Assembly: GCA_017306865.1 (NCBI GenBank)
Contig: JAFKHH010000016.1
Coordinates: 1 to 64,000 of the forward strand
Direction: 5' to 3'
Source of the DNA: Filimonas sp.
GTDB lineage: Bacteria; Bacteroidota; Bacteroidia; Chitinophagales; Chitinophagaceae
DNA: 64,000 nucleotides
Under the pieces are notes generated by a model. That model had not been told where the DNA came from and searched no databases. It worked only from the letters and a program-made list of their open reading frames with translations. Shown here in pieces: positions 25,184 to 33,593 of the stretch. Within the stretch, counting starts at the first letter, position 1, and each line of letters starts with the position of its first letter. The translations under genes were made by a program, and so were the position numbers.

Positions 25184-27085
25184 TTATCTCCTGAATATTT
25201 TACCAGCATCATCTATTTCTATTTTTCTTTCGCTTTGCAGATAGCGAAGCACTTCCCATACCTGCTCTTTTCGTACAGCTTTCATTTGCTCAAGTAGCGC
25301 AGTAGTTGTCAGCTCATTTTGCTGTAACAACTCATACAGTTGCTTTTCTATTGCCTGCATATCTTTTCCGGATAATGGCTTAGATTTTCTTTCAAGACAA
25401 TTATCACAAATACCACAATCACGTACACCGTCATCACCAAAATAAGCAGAGATAAATTTGCTTCTGCATTCCGTAGATAAATGCACATAAGCAATCATTT
25501 TTTCAATACGCTCAGTGTACAGCTTTTTACGTGCTGCGTAACGCTCTACATTAATCACCAGGTACTCTGCCTGCGCCCTGTTTTCTATATACTGAAGTTG
25601 TGGTGTTTCCTTTTGAGGAAAATATTCAATAATGCCGTAGGCCGCCAGTTGCAACAAAGCATTCCGCGCATCTTCAGGCGTCATGCGGCACATCCGTGCT
25701 ATTTGTTTTTCATACACGGATACACGGTTGTCATAAATACCCTCATACGTTCTCAGCAGGCACTTCATCACCTCGGCCAGGGCAGGCTGCACTTGTTCAA
25801 AACTTTCCATCATTTCGCGCGAAGTAGAAAAGCAAACCTGCGACTGCAGAAATACACTTTCATTAAATGCCAGGTAGCCTTCCTGTTCCAGCATCTTAAT
25901 GCCATTCAGCACAAACATTGTATCAAGCCCAAACTTTTTAATAAAATCGCTTGCATCAAAATCATAATACACGCCTTCGCCCGCACCAATGGGAATATGC
26001 AGGTAATCTGCTAACGCCTGGTATAACAATCGTATATCAGCAATGCTTGGATATTTGATGTCCGGCTGCTTTCGCAACGTCTCTACATCATTGGCATTGC
26101 ACAGTAATACGGCGTAAGCCCGTTTACCATCACGCCCGGCACGTCCTGCCTCCTGGTAATAATTTTCCAGGTTATCCGGCGTATCATAATGCACCACCAC
26201 ACGTACATCCGGCTTGTCTATCCCCATGCCAAATGCATTTGTACAAACAATCACACGTGTTTCATTATTGATCCATGCATCTTGTTTTGTACTTCTTTCT
26301 TCCTGTGATAGCCCGGCGTGGTAAAAATCCGTAGAAACCCCTTGCATTGCCAATAGGTTGGCCACTTCTTTGGTTTGTTTCCGTGTACCGCAGTACACGA
26401 TAGCAGTGCCCGGCACCCTGTTCAATATTTCTGTAACCTTATTGATCTTACTATCCGCAGCAAAAACACTATAGGAAAGATTTGGTTTTTCGAATGACTG
26501 TTTAAATAATTTCTTCCCGGAAAAATCCAGCTTCTCCATTATATCCTGTTGCACACGAGGCGTTGCAGATGCCGTTAATGCAAGCACTGGCACACGCGGC
26601 AACTCCTCTCTTATGGCAGCAATGTTCAGGTATGGCGGCCGGAAATCATACCCCCATTGTGAAATACAATGCGCCTCATCTACGGCCAAAAGGCTTACTT
26701 CTATTGCAGGCAGGTATTCTTTAAACAGGCGCGTTTCCAAACGCTCAGGGGACAGGTATAAAAATTTATATTCACCATAGCTAGCCTTTTGCAATACGCG
26801 TTTCACCTCGAAAGGCGTCAGGCCGCTATGCAATGCTACAGCAGGAATGTTTTTCTTCTGCAGGTTCAGCACCTGGTCTTTCATCAGTGCGATCAGCGGG
26901 CTAATGACTAAGCATACCCCATCCATCATCATTGCCGGCACCTGGAAACAGATGGATTTTCCACCGCCTGTTGGCAATAGCGCCAGCACATCTTCGCCCT
27001 TTAAAACAGACTCAATAATATCCTTCTGCATTGGACGAAAAGAAGCATATCCCCAATATTGTTGTAGTATATTTTCAGGCGTCAT
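25184..27085 (-). CDS. recQ: ATP-dependent DNA helicase RecQ
   Basis: A 633-residue 3'-5' DNA helicase used in recombination and fork repair. I start it at 27085 (MTPENILQQYWGY), which gives the standard RecQ N-terminus QYWGYASFRPMQKDII; 34 upstream in-frame residues are rejected. Motif I LLPTGGGKS, motif II AVDEAHCISQWGYDFRP with the aromatic-rich loop, ALTASATPRVQQDI, and motif VI YYQEAGRAGRDG are intact. The RQC zinc site (C in TECRSKF plus RDCGICDNC, about residues 540-565) and the winged helix follow. A complete HRDC domain is not obvious; the C-terminal 60 residues are a short helical region. Confidence 0.95.
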   Translation of the reverse strand: MTPENILQQYWGYASFRPMQKDIIESVLKGEDVLALLPTGGGKSICFQVPAMMMDGVCLVISPLIALMKDQVLNLQKKNIPAVALHSGLTPFEVKRVLQKASYGEYKFLYLSPERLETRLFKEYLPAIEVSLLAVDEAHCISQWGYDFRPPYLNIAAIREELPRVPVLALTASATPRVQQDIMEKLDFSGKKLFKQSFEKPNLSYSVFAADSKINKVTEILNRVPGTAIVYCGTRKQTKEVANLLAMQGVSTDFYHAGLSQEERSTKQDAWINNETRVIVCTNAFGMGIDKPDVRVVVHYDTPDNLENYYQEAGRAGRDGKRAYAVLLCNANDVETLRKQPDIKYPSIADIRLLYQALADYLHIPIGAGEGVYYDFDASDFIKKFGLDTMFVLNGIKMLEQEGYLAFNESVFLQSQVCFSTSREMMESFEQVQPALAEVMKCLLRTYEGIYDNRVSVYEKQIARMCRMTPEDARNALLQLAAYGIIEYFPQKETPQLQYIENRAQAEYLVINVERYAARKKLYTERIEKMIAYVHLSTECRSKFISAYFGDDGVRDCGICDNCLERKSKPLSGKDMQAIEKQLYELLQQNELTTTALLEQMKAVRKEQVWEVLRYLQSERKIEIDDAGKIFRR

Positions 27086-27239
27086 CAATACAAATAAAAG
27101 AAATTTCGGGCAAAGGAGGGAAAGCCACCAAGACAGGAAGGCATGGATGGCACAATGTGAGCAGTGAGTGGTGAGTTGTGAGTACACCCATTCACGATTG
27201 CCGTCTCACGATTCACGTTTAATCCCTGCGGTGAAAATC

Positions 27240-29369
27240 CTACGCTACTTTTTTGAAGTTCAGCCGTACAGAGTTTATCGCCAGCACTACATCACTAAAG
27301 CCCATTATCAACGCGCCGAATGTCGGGCTTAAGAAACCGAGAGCAGCCACAGGTATAGCTACTATGTTATAGATAAAAGCCCAGAATAAATTTTGTTGAA
27401 TAGTCCGGTAAGTATGTTTCCCCAACCCAAGCGATAGTGGCAAATGTTTAAGCCCATTGTTCATCAATACCACCTGCGCACTTTGCACAGCAATGTGAGA
27501 CGCATCACTAAGAGATATCCCAACCGTTGCTTTAGCCAAAGCCGGTGCATCATTAATGCCATCACCCACCATAGCAGTAGGCGCTATTTTATTAAGCGCA
27601 TCTATTTGTTGCAGCTTTTCCTCTGGTGTTTGCTCTGCTATTACTGTATCTATTCCGAGTTTATTCGCCACCTGCTCACACTTCTCTTTACGGTCGCCGC
27701 TCAATAAGATTGTTTTAATGCCTTTTGTTTTCAGCGCAGCCACTACTGTTGCTGCTTCCGGACGTATCTCATCAGCTACATCTATCCAGCCAAGCAGTAC
27801 CCCATCGCGCAGCACATATACGTTGTGATTATCTTCCGTAGTTGTCCCCAACGCCGCTTTGAAAGAACCGGCAATGTATTCGTTACCTTCCTTGTCAGTA
27901 GCACGCATACCCAGCCCTTTTACCTCTTCTATTTTCGCCCATCGTATTTCATCTTTCACCTTCCATTCCTTTGCAATACATTTTGCAATTGGGTGATTAG
28001 AATATTTTTCCAATGAATATGCAATGCGTTTGAATGAATCTGCCGCTTCGTTATTTAGTACAGAAAAATCCTGCAACGAAAATTGTCCTGTAGTCAGCGT
28101 TCCTGTTTTATCAAACACCACCTGCTGAATATCTTTAAATACCTCCAGGCTACGTGCATTTTTAAACAACACGCCATTTCGCGCAGCACGACCGAGGCCA
28201 ACAGCTACAGCGGCAGGCGTTGCCAGTCCCATCGCGCACGGGCAGGCGATCACAAGTACAGCTATGCTGCGCAACAGGCTTTCACCAAACCCAACATGCG
28301 TAAAAAAATAGTTAGCCAGCCACGTTATTACAGCTATACTCACAACCACTGGTACAAACACTGCACTTATTTTATCCGCCAGTTGCTGCACAGGAGGTTT
28401 TTCTGCCTGTGCATCCTTTACCATTTGCAATATGTGGCTCATTACAGTATCCTCCCCCACAGCCGTTACATAAGCCTTTGCGCTGCCGTTTTCCAGTATA
28501 CTGCCCCCAATCAGTTTATCATTCATTCTCTTCTCCACAGGTACACTCTCACCAGTTACAACAGCCTCGTTTACGCTCACCTCTCCCGATAGTATTTTAC
28601 AATCCATCGGCACATATTCACCGCTTTTGATCAGGATCAGATCACCCACTTTTAAATGCTCGCTATCTACAGGAAAAACATGCTCTACATACTTATCATC
28701 ATAGGCAATCATATTTGCCATGATCTTTTGTGATACAGCCAGCTTACGTATAGCAGCCTGCGTTGTCTCCACAGACTTATCTTCCAGGTAATTGCCAAAG
28801 AAAACCAGTGTGATAACCGTAGCAGCGGTTTCGTAAAACATATATTGTTCCGCCTGGCCTATCAGTGTTCCGTACAAGCTATACCCAAACGCTGCTGTTG
28901 CACCTAGCGCAATCAGCACATTCATATTAGGTACCCCCTTCAGCAAACTTCTGATGGCACTTTTTCCAAAGAAATCCATTCCCACCAGGTAGACCGGAAT
29001 GGTTAGCGCCAGTTGCACATACGGATTCATCAATGCATGAATGTGCAGCCCGGGTATAAGATGAGAGATAAATAAAGGAATGGTAAATACAAGGCAGAAC
29101 CAGAAACGTTGCAAATGGTTTTTAAACCATTTTTTCTTTTGCCCGGCCCCTTGCAGCACTTCGTCCATGCCTTGCACATGATAGCCCAGGTTATTAATCC
29201 CTTTTGCTATATCTGTTTTAGTAGTGTTGCCGTTAATGTCGAAACTTACATCGCCCCCCATGAAGTTTACCTTCACGTTTTCTACGCCCTTTTCTTCAAG
29301 ATATTTATGAACGGTGAGCGCGCAGTTAGTACAACTCATCCCGTCAACTTTCCATTTCACTTTTTCCAT
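27240..29369 (-). CDS. copA: copper-translocating P-type ATPase (P1B)
   Basis: A 709-residue inner-membrane pump that exports Cu(I) using ATP. One N-terminal heavy-metal domain has the ligands C13 and C16 (GMSCTNC). Eight membrane helices include the CPC ion site IACPCAMGLATP near residue 376. Other signatures are the TGES actuator loop (VVTGESVPVEK), the phosphorylation site DKTGTLT near 419, the HP motif (YSNHPIAK) and GDGINDAPAL. Length is normal for CopA. The CPC motif plus HMA domain points to copper or silver rather than zinc. It is a single transcription unit; no CsoR/CueR regulator is adjacent. Confidence 0.93.
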   Translation of the reverse strand: MEKVKWKVDGMSCTNCALTVHKYLEEKGVENVKVNFMGGDVSFDINGNTTKTDIAKGINNLGYHVQGMDEVLQGAGQKKKWFKNHLQRFWFCLVFTIPLFISHLIPGLHIHALMNPYVQLALTIPVYLVGMDFFGKSAIRSLLKGVPNMNVLIALGATAAFGYSLYGTLIGQAEQYMFYETAATVITLVFFGNYLEDKSVETTQAAIRKLAVSQKIMANMIAYDDKYVEHVFPVDSEHLKVGDLILIKSGEYVPMDCKILSGEVSVNEAVVTGESVPVEKRMNDKLIGGSILENGSAKAYVTAVGEDTVMSHILQMVKDAQAEKPPVQQLADKISAVFVPVVVSIAVITWLANYFFTHVGFGESLLRSIAVLVIACPCAMGLATPAAVAVGLGRAARNGVLFKNARSLEVFKDIQQVVFDKTGTLTTGQFSLQDFSVLNNEAADSFKRIAYSLEKYSNHPIAKCIAKEWKVKDEIRWAKIEEVKGLGMRATDKEGNEYIAGSFKAALGTTTEDNHNVYVLRDGVLLGWIDVADEIRPEAATVVAALKTKGIKTILLSGDRKEKCEQVANKLGIDTVIAEQTPEEKLQQIDALNKIAPTAMVGDGINDAPALAKATVGISLSDASHIAVQSAQVVLMNNGLKHLPLSLGLGKHTYRTIQQNLFWAFIYNIVAIPVAALGFLSPTFGALIMGFSDVVLAINSVRLNFKKVA

Positions 29370-29581
29370 CAGGTAATTTTAAATGTCATCAATATGACTT
29401 AAAAGACATGGCAAAGTTACTTTTACAGGCGTTGCGGCACTTTGCGATAGCCGGAATATCTTTTTTACGTAGTTGCAATTTTCACCCAAAGGAGCAAAGA
29501 TTTGAAATGAGCCAACCATTTAACAATTAAGCCATTTAACCATATAGCCTATTCATTTTTAAATTCAAGTATCTTGCACCT

Positions 29582-29995
29582 ATGAATATCACCTTCCGCT
29601 TAGCAGACTTGCCGCAGGTAGTGCAGCAGGCATGGAACGAATACAAAGACTACACTACATGGGCCTTTCATGCGCCTATGGGTGCTGGCAAGACCACGTT
29701 CATTCATGCGCTTTGCGAGCATTTACAAATAACAGACCCAGTAAGCAGTCCCACTTTTGCACTGGTAAATGAATATAAAAGCCCGGTAACCGGCCCTGTT
29801 TATCACATGGACTGGTACAGGATCAAAGACGAAGAGGAAGCCATACAAGCTGGTATAGAGGATTATCTCTACAGCGGCAACCTTTCCCTGGTAGAATGGC
29901 CTGAAAAAGCAGCAGGCATACTTCCATCAGGTACGCTACATATTCAGTTACAGGTGGTTGATTCTGAAACACGTACTCTTTTAATAACCACCTGA
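29582..29995 (+). CDS. tsaE: tRNA threonylcarbamoyladenosine biosynthesis ATPase TsaE
   Basis: A 137-residue cytoplasmic ATPase that works with TsaB, TsaC and TsaD to make t6A37 in tRNAs reading ANN codons. The P-loop is APMGAGKTTF (G34-T39). SSPTFALVNEY is the switch-like T-loop, and MDWYRIKD and LVEWPEKA are the conserved D-x-Y/R and WPE segments of the family. Length is at the lower end of normal. The alanine dehydrogenase gene follows after 50 bases on the same strand and is probably co-transcribed. Confidence 0.95.
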   Translation: MNITFRLADLPQVVQQAWNEYKDYTTWAFHAPMGAGKTTFIHALCEHLQITDPVSSPTFALVNEYKSPVTGPVYHMDWYRIKDEEEAIQAGIEDYLYSGNLSLVEWPEKAAGILPSGTLHIQLQVVDSETRTLLITT

Positions 29996-30045
29996 GTTTG
30001 CTCAAAAAAATGTAGTTTTAACCCTCAATATCAATTGAACGAAAC

Positions 30046-31260
30046 ATGCCAGCAGCAAAGCCTATTGTGAGTACGTCTTTCAGGTACGAGACGTTGGAAG
30101 AGAAACTTGACATTAAAAAAGGCGGCAGCCATCTTACTATTGGAATACCCAAAGAAACTGCGTTCCAGGAAAACCGTATTGCCTTAATACCTGAAGCAGT
30201 TGGTGTGCTGGTAAACAATGGCCATAAAGTTATCATAGAAACAAAAGCAGGCGAAGGCAGCAAATATGCTGACAAAGACTATAGCGAAGCCGGAGCCATT
30301 ATTGCTTACGATAAAGCAGATGTGTTTAAAGCGCCTATACTTATTAAAAGCGCGCCACTGCTGGAAGAAGATGTTCCCCATTTGCAATTAAACCAGACTG
30401 TGATCTCTCCTATCCATCTTTCCCTGCTGAAAAAGGGACTAATGGAAAAGTTAATGGAGAAACGCATTACTGCACTCGGTTTTGAGAACCTGAAAGATGA
30501 TAGCGGTACTTACCCTATCGTACGCAGTATGAGCGAGATTGCAGGTAGTGCTGTTATGCTCATTGCTGGCCAGTACCTCGGTAGCGCCAATAATGGCAAA
30601 GGCGTATTGCTCGGCGGCATCAGCGGCATTCCTCCTACCAAAGTTATCATTATCGGAGCTGGTGTAGTAGGTGAGTTTGCTACGCGCACGGCACTTGCAC
30701 TAGGTGCTTCGGTAAAAGTATTTGACAATAACGTATATCGCTTAAAGCGTCTGCAAAACAACCTCGGTGTGCGCGTGTGGACGAGTGTAATAGAGCCCAA
30801 AATTTTAGCCAAACAATTAAAGACCTGTGAGGTAGCTGTGGGTGCATTGAGCAATGAGAATGGCAGAAGCCCGATAGTGGTTACGGAAGATATGGTTGCA
30901 AATATGCGGGCAGGCAGCATTATCATAGACGTAAGCATAGACCGCGGTGGCTGTTTTGAAACAAGCCACATGACCTCCCACGAGAAACCGACTTTCATTA
31001 CGCACGATGTTATACACTACTGCGTACCTAATATACCAAGCGGCTTTGCACGTACAGCCAGTCATGCCATTAGCAATGTATTAATGCCTTTGTTGCTAAA
31101 TGCAGGTGATGCGGGAGGCTTTGACGAGATGGTTTGGCATAATATCAATCTACGTCACGGCATTTATTTATACAAAGGCGCATTGACCAACTTCTATATC
31201 AGCCAGCGGTTCGATCTGAAATATACTGACCTGAATTTATTAATCGCCAGCAGAAGATAG
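30046..31260 (+). CDS. ald: alanine dehydrogenase (AlaDH/PNT family)
   Basis: A 404-residue enzyme that interconverts L-alanine and pyruvate plus ammonia with NAD. After about 33 extra N-terminal residues comes IGIPKETAFQENRIALIPEAV, the family start. A catalytic lysine is likely in ILIKSAPL and the histidine in ISPIHLSLL. The NAD site is IIIGAGVVGEFATRTALALGA with FDNN at the acidic end. The N-terminal extension and length near 405 are usual in Bacteroidota homologues, which are often annotated simply as alanine dehydrogenase. A transhydrogenase alpha subunit is less likely because no pntB follows. Confidence 0.88.
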   Translation: MPAAKPIVSTSFRYETLEEKLDIKKGGSHLTIGIPKETAFQENRIALIPEAVGVLVNNGHKVIIETKAGEGSKYADKDYSEAGAIIAYDKADVFKAPILIKSAPLLEEDVPHLQLNQTVISPIHLSLLKKGLMEKLMEKRITALGFENLKDDSGTYPIVRSMSEIAGSAVMLIAGQYLGSANNGKGVLLGGISGIPPTKVIIIGAGVVGEFATRTALALGASVKVFDNNVYRLKRLQNNLGVRVWTSVIEPKILAKQLKTCEVAVGALSNENGRSPIVVTEDMVANMRAGSIIIDVSIDRGGCFETSHMTSHEKPTFITHDVIHYCVPNIPSGFARTASHAISNVLMPLLLNAGDAGGFDEMVWHNINLRHGIYLYKGALTNFYISQRFDLKYTDLNLLIASRR

Positions 31261-31289
31261 TCTGCCGCGGAGATACAAAGGAGTGCCTT

Positions 31290-31997
31290 ATGAAAAAGAT
31301 CTTCTTGCTATTGTTCTTTCTCTGCTTGGTTAGCATAGGTTTTAGCCAAAAGGCAGTTGTACAACAAATGTCTAAAGGCGATATTGATAACATATTTACA
31401 ACCGGAATCAATAATCAATTCAGCATTGATTTTCCAATATGGAAAGCCTTTCGTGTTTCTGACAATACGGGTTTATATTTTATTGCACTTACGGAGAAAA
31501 GTAGTTCTATTACTTCAAATGGCGACACACTGCATGATGCTATAAAGGCGTTCTGCCTTCAGCAACAAAAAGATTCACTCATAAAAAAATGGGTAATCAC
31601 TGATTTCGTTCAAAAAGATCCGATGCAGGGATTTGTTGAAAGCTCTATCTGGTTTTGGACAAAATATACTTCGTTTGATGATATTGATGGAGATGGTGTC
31701 GCCGATCCTATTGTTATATACGGAACAAATGGTCAAAACGGTTATGATGATGGCCGCATTAAATTCATTATCTATTTTAAAAATAAAAAGATTGCGATCC
31801 GCCATCAAAACGGTGTTTTAGATGATGAGCGACAAACACAAGTAGATGCAACTTTCTATACCCTTCCTCTTTCTATCCAACAGGCCGTACAAAAAAAGAT
31901 GAAGTTAATGGTAGCAAACGGCCACGCAATTTTCCCTTATGGCTGGGAGAAAGCCATGACCAAGAAAAAGACTTTTTTTAGCGAACGGAATGAATAA
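31290..31997 (+). CDS. secreted hypothetical protein with DxDxDG loop
   Basis: A 235-residue protein of unknown function. The signal peptide is clear (MKKIFLLLFFLCLVSIGFSQ, cleavage near 20). The segment FDDIDGDGVADPIVIYGTNG has the spacing of an EF-hand-like or FG-GAP calcium loop, followed by FIIYFKNKKIAIRHQNG. No enzyme motif is recognised. It begins 29 bases after alanine dehydrogenase on the same strand and could be read from that transcript. Periplasmic or surface location is inferred from the signal peptide. Confidence 0.75.
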   Translation: MKKIFLLLFFLCLVSIGFSQKAVVQQMSKGDIDNIFTTGINNQFSIDFPIWKAFRVSDNTGLYFIALTEKSSSITSNGDTLHDAIKAFCLQQQKDSLIKKWVITDFVQKDPMQGFVESSIWFWTKYTSFDDIDGDGVADPIVIYGTNGQNGYDDGRIKFIIYFKNKKIAIRHQNGVLDDERQTQVDATFYTLPLSIQQAVQKKMKLMVANGHAIFPYGWEKAMTKKKTFFSERNE

Positions 31998-32118
31998 TAA
32001 ATAAAAGTCTTCCTGTAGGCGTTGGCCTTCTGCCCTATTCACTGTTTATCATACCGTTTCTATCCCAGGAAATTCAATAGTTATCATGCGGGCTTTTGCA
32101 CATATACACTGTTTTATT

Positions 32119-32138
32119 ATTTAAGCAAATACTTAAAT
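32119..32138. promoter_or_regulatory. putative ArsR-type operator
   Basis: Perfect inverted repeat ATTTAAG-N6-CTTAAAT, ending 6 bases before the -7 element at 32145, so a bound repressor would cover the promoter. It is in front of the ArsR gene and probably gives autoregulation that is relieved by metal. Confidence 0.65.
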
Positions 32139-32144
32139 ACTCAT

Positions 32145-32152
32145 TACCTTTG
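32145..32152 (+). promoter_or_regulatory. -7 promoter element of the ArsR/MerTP operon
   Basis: TACCTTTG fits TAnnTTTG exactly and lies 17 bases before the ATG at 32170. Confidence 0.6.
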
Positions 32153-32169
32153 TCACAAGAAGCAGTTAT

Positions 32170-32550
32170 ATGCAAGTAAAAAATGTATGCATACGTGAAG
32201 AGGCAGATCCCACACAGATTAATAGTTGCAGGAATAAAGTTGCAGCAAATGAAACTTCATTCGCCCAACTATCCGGCATTTTATCGCTGGCAGGTAATGA
32301 TGTAAGATTAAAGATCCTCTATCTGCTGGAAGAAGAAAAGGAACTTTGCCCTTGCGATTTAAGTGACATACTGGATATGAGCATTCCTGCCATATCTCAG
32401 CACCTTCGTAAATTGAAAGATGGCAACATTGTCACATCCCGTAAAACCGGGCAAACCATTTTCTATTCCATAAGAGTGGAACACCTGAAATTATTACGCC
32501 CATTCTTTAAGATCATCAACCAGTTGAATTTAAAAAGCACCGCAGTATGA
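32170..32550 (+). CDS. ArsR/SmtB-family metal-responsive repressor
   Basis: A 126-residue winged-helix repressor. The recognition region is LSDILDMSIPAISQHLRKLKDGNIVTSRKTGQTIFYSI, and ELCPCDL just before it is the classical alpha-3 metal-binding CxC site of ArsR/CadC. Further cysteines lie at the N-terminus (VCIREEA, NSCRNK), as in CadC-type sensors. Binding of a thiophilic metal would release it from the operator at 32119. Its stop overlaps the ATG of the MerTP-like gene by four bases, so the two are coupled. The gene order points to mercury as the signal, which is inference. Confidence 0.9.
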   Translation: MQVKNVCIREEADPTQINSCRNKVAANETSFAQLSGILSLAGNDVRLKILYLLEEEKELCPCDLSDILDMSIPAISQHLRKLKDGNIVTSRKTGQTIFYSIRVEHLKLLRPFFKIINQLNLKSTAV

Positions 32551-33158
32551 TCAGTGAAAAGAATAATAAAGCGCTGCTTGGCTCTGGTCTCCTACTATCG
32601 CTAACATCTTCCCTTTGCTGCATTACACCTTTGTTAGCGCTCATAAGTGGTACAGGAAGTACAGTAGCTGCTTTTAGCTGGGCAGAACCGCTACGCCCTT
32701 ATTTACTTGTGGCTACCATACTGGTTTTAGGCATTGCCTTTTACCAGGCATATAAACCAAAGCAAAAGGATGAATGTGGATGTGCCGGAGAAGAAAGAAA
32801 AAAAGGACTGCAGTCTAAAAGCTTTCTTTGGATAGTTGCAATCCTCTCGCTTTCACTCTCTACGTTTCCTTACTACGCAAAGTATCTACAGCCAAAACCG
32901 GTTATTAAATCCATAGCGGCGACCGATTCTACACACATACAACAGGCTATAATCAGCCTGTCTGGTATGAACTGCGAGGCATGTGAAGGCCATGTAAATA
33001 ATGCGCTACTACATAAAAAAGGAGTACAACAAGTAAACACATCTTATTCAAATGGCACTTCTACGGTAAAGTTTGACAGCACTATAATATCGTTGTCTCA
33101 ATTAGCTGCTACAATAGAAAACGAAACCGGTTATAAAGTAACCTACATTAAAAATTAA
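32547..33158 (+). CDS. MerTP-type mercuric ion transport protein (MerT fused to an HMA domain)
   Basis: A 203-residue inner-membrane protein. Residues 1-70 form two helices with the vicinal cysteines of MerT in SSLCCITPL; a second cysteine pair is in DECGCAGEE, a third helix follows near 90-108. The C-terminal part (about 130-203) is a heavy-metal domain with GMNCEACEGH. In MerT and MerP these cysteines pass Hg(II) inward to mercuric reductase. Fusion of the two is common in Bacteroidota. No merA lies in the window, so either reductase is encoded elsewhere or the system handles the metal differently. Confidence 0.85.
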   Translation: MISEKNNKALLGSGLLLSLTSSLCCITPLLALISGTGSTVAAFSWAEPLRPYLLVATILVLGIAFYQAYKPKQKDECGCAGEERKKGLQSKSFLWIVAILSLSLSTFPYYAKYLQPKPVIKSIAATDSTHIQQAIISLSGMNCEACEGHVNNALLHKKGVQQVNTSYSNGTSTVKFDSTIISLSQLAATIENETGYKVTYIKN

Positions 33159-33166
33159 GCTGAACT

Positions 33167-33382
33167 ATGGATAAAAAAACGATAGAACTTACATCAATCC
33201 TTACCTGTCCACATTGCGGATACAAGAAAGAAGAAATAATGCCTACTGATGCATGCCAATACTTTTATGAGTGTGAAAATTGCCATCAACGACTTAAACC
33301 ACAGGCAGGCGACTGTTGCGTGTACTGTAGCTACGGTACAGCAAAATGCCCTCCCGTTCAGAACAATAATTGTTGCTATTAG
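33167..33382 (+). CDS. GDCCVxC-domain small protein
   Basis: A 71-residue cysteine-rich protein. It has a zinc-ribbon-like pair (CPHCGYK and CENCHQR) and then the family signature GDCCVYCSYG followed by KCPPVQ. Some family members carry selenocysteine in the signature; here it is cysteine. The family travels with MerT/MerP genes, as here, 8 bases after the MerTP-like gene. A role as thiol metal carrier is inferred; no experimental function is known to me. Confidence 0.85.
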   Translation: MDKKTIELTSILTCPHCGYKKEEIMPTDACQYFYECENCHQRLKPQAGDCCVYCSYGTAKCPPVQNNNCCY

Positions 33383-33537
33383 CTATGCGGCATAACTAGC
33401 TTAGTTAGGAACACATACATTTAAATAAGACGCTATTTTTTTCGAAGGATGCCTTATACCACATAGAAAGATAACCGCCCTTACCGCCTATACACAGCAC
33501 CCTCGTTTTACGAAAGTAAAAATATTACACCCTTACA

Positions 33538-33570
33538 AAACCTGACAGGTCTTTAAGACCTGTCAGGTTT
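33538..33570. terminator. hairpin between convergent operons
   Basis: A 15-bp perfect stem (AAACCTGACAGGTCT with its complement, TTA loop) lies between the GDCCVxC gene and the convergent MFS gene. It probably stops both transcripts and resembles the CCTATAAGG-type hairpins. Confidence 0.7.
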
Positions 33571-33593
33571 ATTTGGAAGATTATCTACCGGCA

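Noticed and set aside
25481-26014. 177-codon open frame antisense to recQ
   Set aside because: It lies inside recQ, which has all helicase motifs in the other strand.
20389-27085. A defence island built on HerA/SNF2/RecQ
   Set aside because: No nuclease, methylase or other partner gene is linked, the three genes are not one operon, and each belongs to a widespread housekeeping-type family.
28083-28592. 169-codon open frame antisense to copA
   Set aside because: It lies inside copA with no supporting motif.
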